A stretch of 64,000 bases of DNA from Termitomyces sp. T153 (lineage: Eukaryota; Basidiomycota; Agaricomycetes; Agaricales; Lyophyllaceae), in assembly GCA_018296165.2 (NCBI GenBank), contig JACKQL020000088.1, positions 143,469 to 207,468 of the forward strand, in the 5' to 3' direction. The translations under genes were made by a program, and so were the position numbers. The notes under the pieces are model-generated. The model made no database searches and was not told the origin of the DNA. It saw nothing but the letters and a program-made list of their open reading frames with translations. Shown in pieces: positions 59,563 to 64,000 of this stretch. Each line of letters begins with the position of its first letter. Positions within the stretch are counted from its first letter, which is position 1.

Positions 59563-60858
59563 GCGCTCACTCCATTGCCACTCACTCTGAGGTGTTCCAG
59601 GCCCGCTCCAATGCCTCCTTCTCTGCCTGTGCCATGTCTTGATCCTCCCTTGCCCAGCAAAGCTCCCCCTCCCATGCCATCAACACCACCATTAGAACCT
59701 CCACCTGCTTGTGAAGGAAGACCTTCATGAGCAAAGGCGGGGGCTCTGGAGAACTTGATGCCCATCCCAAGAGTGTGCCCGGGGTAGGAGAGAAAATGTG
59801 AAACCCCAGAGGACCCACCATTAGCTCATGCCCCTGCAGCCTCTTGCTGGGCCCCACTTCTAATGGCGAGGAAGCTCTCTGCTTCCCATGGTCTGCTGCT
59901 GAGGATGCTCCCTCCCTCTGCCCACCCCACGGAGGCTCCACCTGCTCCACAGACCACCCTGCACTCCCCTCCCCTGACACCCAGGTCTTCTGTGCCTCAC
60001 CTAGCTGACTCCACACCTAGTCCTCATCCCACCTCTGCTCCGCGGCAATGCATGCCACTCACTACTCCAACAAGATCAAGCACTTCTTGTGGCTCATGTG
60101 ACATGGAAGGCAAACAGAAGTGTCACATCATGAGCCCATGGAGGGCACATCAAAGATGCAGGCCTCGCCCTGCCATGCACAGAGAACACACTAAAAACAA
60201 TGGATTAGCACATGTGACAACAGAGAACTCAAAGACTCACCGGGGCCTCATTTTGGCACCATTCCAGCGTTGGGGGGCCCCAAGCCCATGCCAATGCCCT
60301 TGCAAACTCCTCTGCCATCACCTCTGCTTGAGGGATTCGCTGCAACAGTGGGACCCCTTCTGCATCTCCTGCCACCAATTGGGGCACTGCGGGACAGAAT
60401 TTGGCCCATCTGGGACCCTCCAAGGAACCCACCACTGCCACAGACAACTCTGCAAAGCTCCATCAGCCACCCCAAGAAAACAAGTCAATACTGCTCACGA
60501 CTCCGGTATATAGCACCAGCTTGGTGCCAATACTCAAACTCCTCTCCCTTGCTGTTGTACACAATCACCACATCCGCATCTGAAATCAACGGGGCAGGGG
60601 AAGCAGCTGAGTAAGTGGGAGAGGACATGACAAAGGATTTGGAAAGCCCCAGGGTATATCCAAGGCTTTTTAATTGATTAGGAAGAACCCCCTGATGAAG
60701 TGGTGGCCATGCTTTGACTTTGCCTCCCATGCCACCATCACTCACTGTAGATTGATTAATATTACTTGGCTTTGACTCCCATGCCCCTGCCAATCCCTGA
60801 CCCACTCCCCACATCTTGAGGGTCTTGATGCTGAAGGGGGGGGGGTGATGTCGTGACC

Positions 60859-62825
60859 TCTGAGGATGTTTGCCTCATCTCCATGGACCACAATCCCTTC
60901 TAGAGCATGGATAGTGAAGAGCTTTGGCTTGAGGAGGATTGTGTTGTCATTATCCCCTGCCCCCATGCCATAGTTAGCCTGTCTGGACAATGCACCTGGT
61001 TTGCTCATGCTCCATCCTAGCTTGTGATGCAGTAAGAAGTCAAAGTTGGCCAGATACAAGGACTACCAAGCTTGTCATTGATTCAGCTTCTTCACTGTGC
61101 AGAAGTACTTGAGGTTCTTGTAGTCCATTCAGACCTTAAACTTATGCTGTGCACCAAATAATGGCAAGCATCTCCTTGTCATGGATCTTGTAGTTCTGTT
61201 CTACTATATTAAGGCTCTTGGAGTAGAAGGCTACTGGGTGCCATCCTCTTTTGACTGCTGAGAGAGGACTGCTCCTGTGGCAAAGTCTGAGCTATCTGCT
61301 TCAACATAGAAGGGAGAGTCATCATCTGAAAACAGGAGGACAGGTTTTGAGGTAACAGCTTGTTTGAGGGCATCAAAGGCATCTTGCTGTGGGGGGCTCC
61401 CATTGCCATGTTGCATCCTTGCCTGTGAGATCAAAGAGGGGATGTGCATGGTGGGAGGAATCCTGTATAAGACCTCTGGTAGAATTTGAGAAACCCAAGA
61501 AAGGCCTGTACTTCCTTCTTGTTCCTTGGCTCAGACCACTTTGCTACATCTGCCACCTTAATGGGGTCCATCTCAGCCATCCCATATGGGATAATGAATC
61601 CTAGGTCTGTTCAAATTCACATTTCTCAGTCTTTAAATAGAGCTGGTGTTAGTAGAAGCATTTTAGGACAATGCATGTAGCCTGGCAATGCTCCTCCAAG
61701 GTTTCAGTGTAAATGAGGATATTATCAAGATACATGCAAACAACACCTTCCACAATCAGGTTATGGAAGATGTCATTTATCATAGTCTGAAAAGTGGCCG
61801 GGCCCTTTGTGAGGCCAAATAACATCACTAGAGGTTCAAAGAGTCCATGATTGGTTCAGAATGCTGCCTTCCACTCATTGCTCTCCTTGATGCACATTGT
61901 TGTAGCCCCAACAGACAATCAACTTGGTAAAGTAGCATGCACCTCAAAGGTTTTTGACAAGTTCTGAGATGAGTGGCAAAGGATAGCAATTCTTCACTGT
62001 CATTGCATTCAAGACTTGATAGTCCTGAACCAGATGAAGAGACCCATCCTGAGATGCCCAGTGCAGCAGGCATGCATAGCAGCATGCTCACAAACCTTGG
62101 CTCTCTGCTCCTTACAGGCTTCTTCTGCACAAGTCATGCAGCAACAAGGGCAGCAGCTCATCTTCACTTCACCCTCAGTCCAGTCAATCTTTAGGTTGTG
62201 TTCACATAACCAGGTTAACCCCAAGATCATGTCTTGCTTTCCCAAACTAGTGTCAGCAAACATGGCTTGCTCTGAGTGGTCTTTGTAATGGAGGACCAGG
62301 TCCACCACTGAGTGAATAGAGCCAGCTTCATTGAGCATGCCATCAACATTGTTTACAGGAATAGGATGAGCTGGGAGGTGAGTGGTGAGACAGTGTTGTC
62401 ACATGTAGTCTGTGTCAGAAAGAGGCCTGTTGCCCACTGTCAAGCAGGGCAACCACACTTTGGGTCTGCTGAGTGTCTATTGTCTCAATTTCCACCTGCC
62501 ATTCTCCAACTCTACAGTCCCCATCAAATACATCTGGGAGTGCAGGGCATGGAAGTTTGGAGCAGAGTGCTGAAACCTCTGAGCTAGGTATAGAAGAGAA
62601 CCTTGCTGTAGCTGCTGGGGGTTTAGATGGAGGAGTAGGAGCAAGGGGGAGATGTTCCAGAAGGGCCCAAAGGAAGAAGGACACTGCTTTAGTAGTTTGA
62701 CAGAGCCCAGAGAGTTCAGCAGTGTGGGAGGTAATAGAGGCTTGAGTAAGTTGAACTTGTATCTCTAGGGATAGCAAATGATTCCAGGCATCATCCTGAG
62801 GGCTTGAAGCATTAAGGGGAGGTGC
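60859..62825 (-). pseudogene. Family B element, copy 2 (gag-protease-RT-RNase H fragments)
   Basis: Minus-strand order: gag start (62777-62415, with PALPDVFDGDC), fused directly to protease sequence (VEIETIDTQQTQSVVALLDS), so most of gag is deleted. Then QDMILGLTWLCEHNLKIDWT, an RT start (LVQDYQVLNAMT), YLDNILIYTETLEEHC with the second catalytic Asp changed to Asn (61721-61723), and RNase H patches [17 protein letters not shown] and NFDFLLHHKLGWSMSKPGAL. It ends at NILRGHD, right at the stub of the family A LTR; integrase and chromodomain are absent. Confidence 0.8.
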
Positions 62826-62984
62826 TGTAAGGGCAACCTCTGGGGCAGCAGATCAGAGTCATGCAGCTAGCAGAGGGGAATCTGTAGTATATTAGCAGAG
62901 TAGATGATGATACAAATCAGTAACTAATCACCTAGCAGAGAGGAATCTGAAGAGAACAAGTCTAAGGATCCCTGCTGCTTGGTG
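62826..62984 (-). repeat. Family B LTR fragment between copies 2 and 3
   Basis: It starts TGTAAGGGCAACCTCTGG beside the gag start of copy 2 and tracks the solo LTR for about 159 bp, then meets RT-region sequence of another family B copy. Confidence 0.7.
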
Positions 62985-64000
62985 TGGTGAGAACACATCT
63001 TCAAATGCATGCAGGTAGGGGGGTACCATGTCCCAGAACTCACAAGGTGCAATGTTGGCAACAAAGGCCTGGGCCAGCCTCTAGGACATAGTCTGGCTAG
63101 CCCTGATCTCTGCAATGGAGGGTGGTGGGTGAACAGTAGTAACATAGATTTGATCCTCTGCCTCTATCACTTTGTCTGGGAGCTCCAGCTCATGTATACC
63201 ACCAAACTCCTCTTCATGCTCCTTCTCCAGAGCTTTGCCATTGCTCCAATTGTTCTTGTAGAGGGCCTCTCTATGAGGGAATGCCAGAGGCAGGGGGTGC
63301 AGGAGGTCTAAATCAGTGAAGAGGAGAGGGCCAGCATGACATGCTCAGATGGCTGCATGCTCTTGGACTTAGGTCTAATGCTCTGCTCTGTCTTCCACAG
63401 TGTGAGTGGAGCACTTCCTGGGGCATCTACTCATGGTCACCTCTCCTCTGGTCCAATTGACCTTGGAATTATACCCTCAGAGCCACATGAACCCAAGGAT
63501 CATGTCTTGCCTTCCCAAGCTGGTGACAGCATATATGGCACACTCCATGTGATTCTAATAGTGAAGAACCAGGTCAACCACAGAGCCAATTGTGCCAGCT
63601 TTGTTGGGCATTCCATCAATGTTGTAGACAGAAATGGGCTTGGGAAGGGGCTGCATGGTAAGGCCATGGTGTTTGACAAACTCTGAGTCCAGGAAAAGTC
63701 CCATTGCTCCACTGTCCAGGAGAGCCATGACTCCACAGTTTTGCTGGGTGTCTGTTGTCTCAATCTCCACTTCAAGGCACAGGGATGGGTGGATGAGCTG
63801 GAGGCCATCACATACTATTGGGACATTTGACATGCCCAAGTGGGGCCATGCTGTCAGACCTTCATAGGTGTCAGAGAGCTTAGCAGAGGCTCCAGAGTTA
63901 GTGTTTGTACATGTGGAAGGGGGCTCAAGGTTCTTCTGTCTTAGAATAAAGAGCATCAGAAAAGGCAGTTTCATTTTCTATTGACAGACAAGAGAACCTG
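62985..64000 (-). pseudogene. Family B element, copy 3 (protease to start of RT, runs off the right edge)
   Basis: The minus-strand translation shows VMALLDSGAMGLFLDSEFVK (DSG), PISVYNIDGMPNKAGT and QDMILGFMW, then the RT approach region near 63,145, cut at 62,985. The part near 63,974-63,800 (MKLPFLMLFILRQKNLEPPS) parallels 16,414-16,211 of copy 1. The gag would lie beyond the window. Confidence 0.75.

Larger units (their letters stand above)
48004..60628 (-). pseudogene. Antisense Zn2Cys6-like gene of family A, copy e, split by an 11-kb insertion
   Basis: Exons: 60628-60499, 60449-60241, 60190-59887, about 59778-59563, then across the inserted element 48542-48362, and 48305-48004. Exons 1, 2 and the last have the same lengths (130, 209, 302 bp) and the first introns the same lengths (49, 50 bp) as the copy at 10109-11705. 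Exon 1 begins MSSPTYSAASPAPLISDADV. Exon 3 begins with CVLC and continues with EACIFDVPSMGS, a TGA, then VCLPC and KKC, so the cysteine spacing is that of a Zn2Cys6 cluster. After the insertion come LTQQKVQPIEEAEEWG and WREDWLANEA, and the last exon has LLAGHWRHNAVASESWWEV and AQMEIDLGVG. Several TGA stops and a lost acceptor (CCCCGG for CCCCAG) make it dead. Function inferred only from the cluster. Confidence 0.6.
44512..60848 (+). mobile_element. Family A element e, internal region split by the family C insertion
   Basis: The internal sequence runs 44512-48542, is interrupted by the family C element (48543-59562), and resumes at 59563-60848, ending in a G-rich polypurine tract before a 10-bp LTR stub (TGTCGTGACC, 60849-60858). 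Rejoined it is about 5.3 kb. The sense strand gives proline-rich frames full of stops and no gag, protease, RT or integrase motif, so this looks like a large non-autonomous LTR element. Its only coherent coding signal is the antisense gene 60628->48004. Confidence 0.75.

Overview
The window looks like nuclear DNA of a mushroom-forming basidiomycete (Agaricomycetes). The gene island has many short introns (about 49-95 bp) and protein families typical of that group: a CBM-less GH7 cellobiohydrolase, a PL14-type polysaccharide lyase, a 2OG-Fe(II) oxygenase, DUF6593-, DUF6697- and DUF7330-like proteins and an F-box protein. GH7 plus a lyase suggest a plant-litter or wood degrader. I cannot name the species.

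Layout. About 1-21,000 is a transposon graveyard. About 22,000-41,900 is a gene island with little repeat content. About 42,100-64,000 is again transposon-dense. Three LTR families were resolved by eye. Family A has LTRs of about 1.1-1.2 kb with TGTCA/TGACA ends, at 1913-3077, 5389-6566, 8306-9419, 11923-13068 and 43381-44511. Its internal region has no recognisable reverse transcriptase. Family B is a chromodomain-bearing Ty3/Gypsy element on the minus strand (13069-17762, 60859-62825, 62985-64000) with short LTRs of about 0.37 kb (intact solo copy 20253-20621). Family C is one structurally complete 11.0-kb Ty3/Gypsy element (48543-59562) with about 1093-bp LTRs, nested inside a family A copy.

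The most interesting observation is that families A and C both carry, on the strand opposite to their sense strand and just inside the 3' LTR, a spliced multi-exon gene. It encodes a six-cysteine Zn2Cys6-like cluster followed by coiled-coil-like sequence and a related C-terminus. In family C the gene is 58260->56275 (six exons, five phase-0 introns). In family A it is 11705->10109 and 60628->48004, with identical exon sizes for three exons, plus a deleted copy at 5175->4007. The family C element inserted into the coding sequence of the family A antisense gene.

All autonomous machinery here looks dead. Each of the three reverse-transcriptase active sites that can be read has lost one or both catalytic aspartates by GAY->AAY change, the family C integrase lost its catalytic glutamate, and most premature stops are TGA or TAG where CGA or CAG is expected. 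Together with the CpG-rich state of one family A copy (1-3077) against the TpG/CpA-rich others, this points to methylcytosine deamination or a RIP-like process.

In the gene island, six models were built exon by exon: the oxygenase, PL14 lyase, DUF6593 protein, GH7, F-box protein and DUF7330-like protein. A seventh gene encodes an internally duplicated protein with a hydrophobic tail, and a DUF6697-like gene carries three stops.
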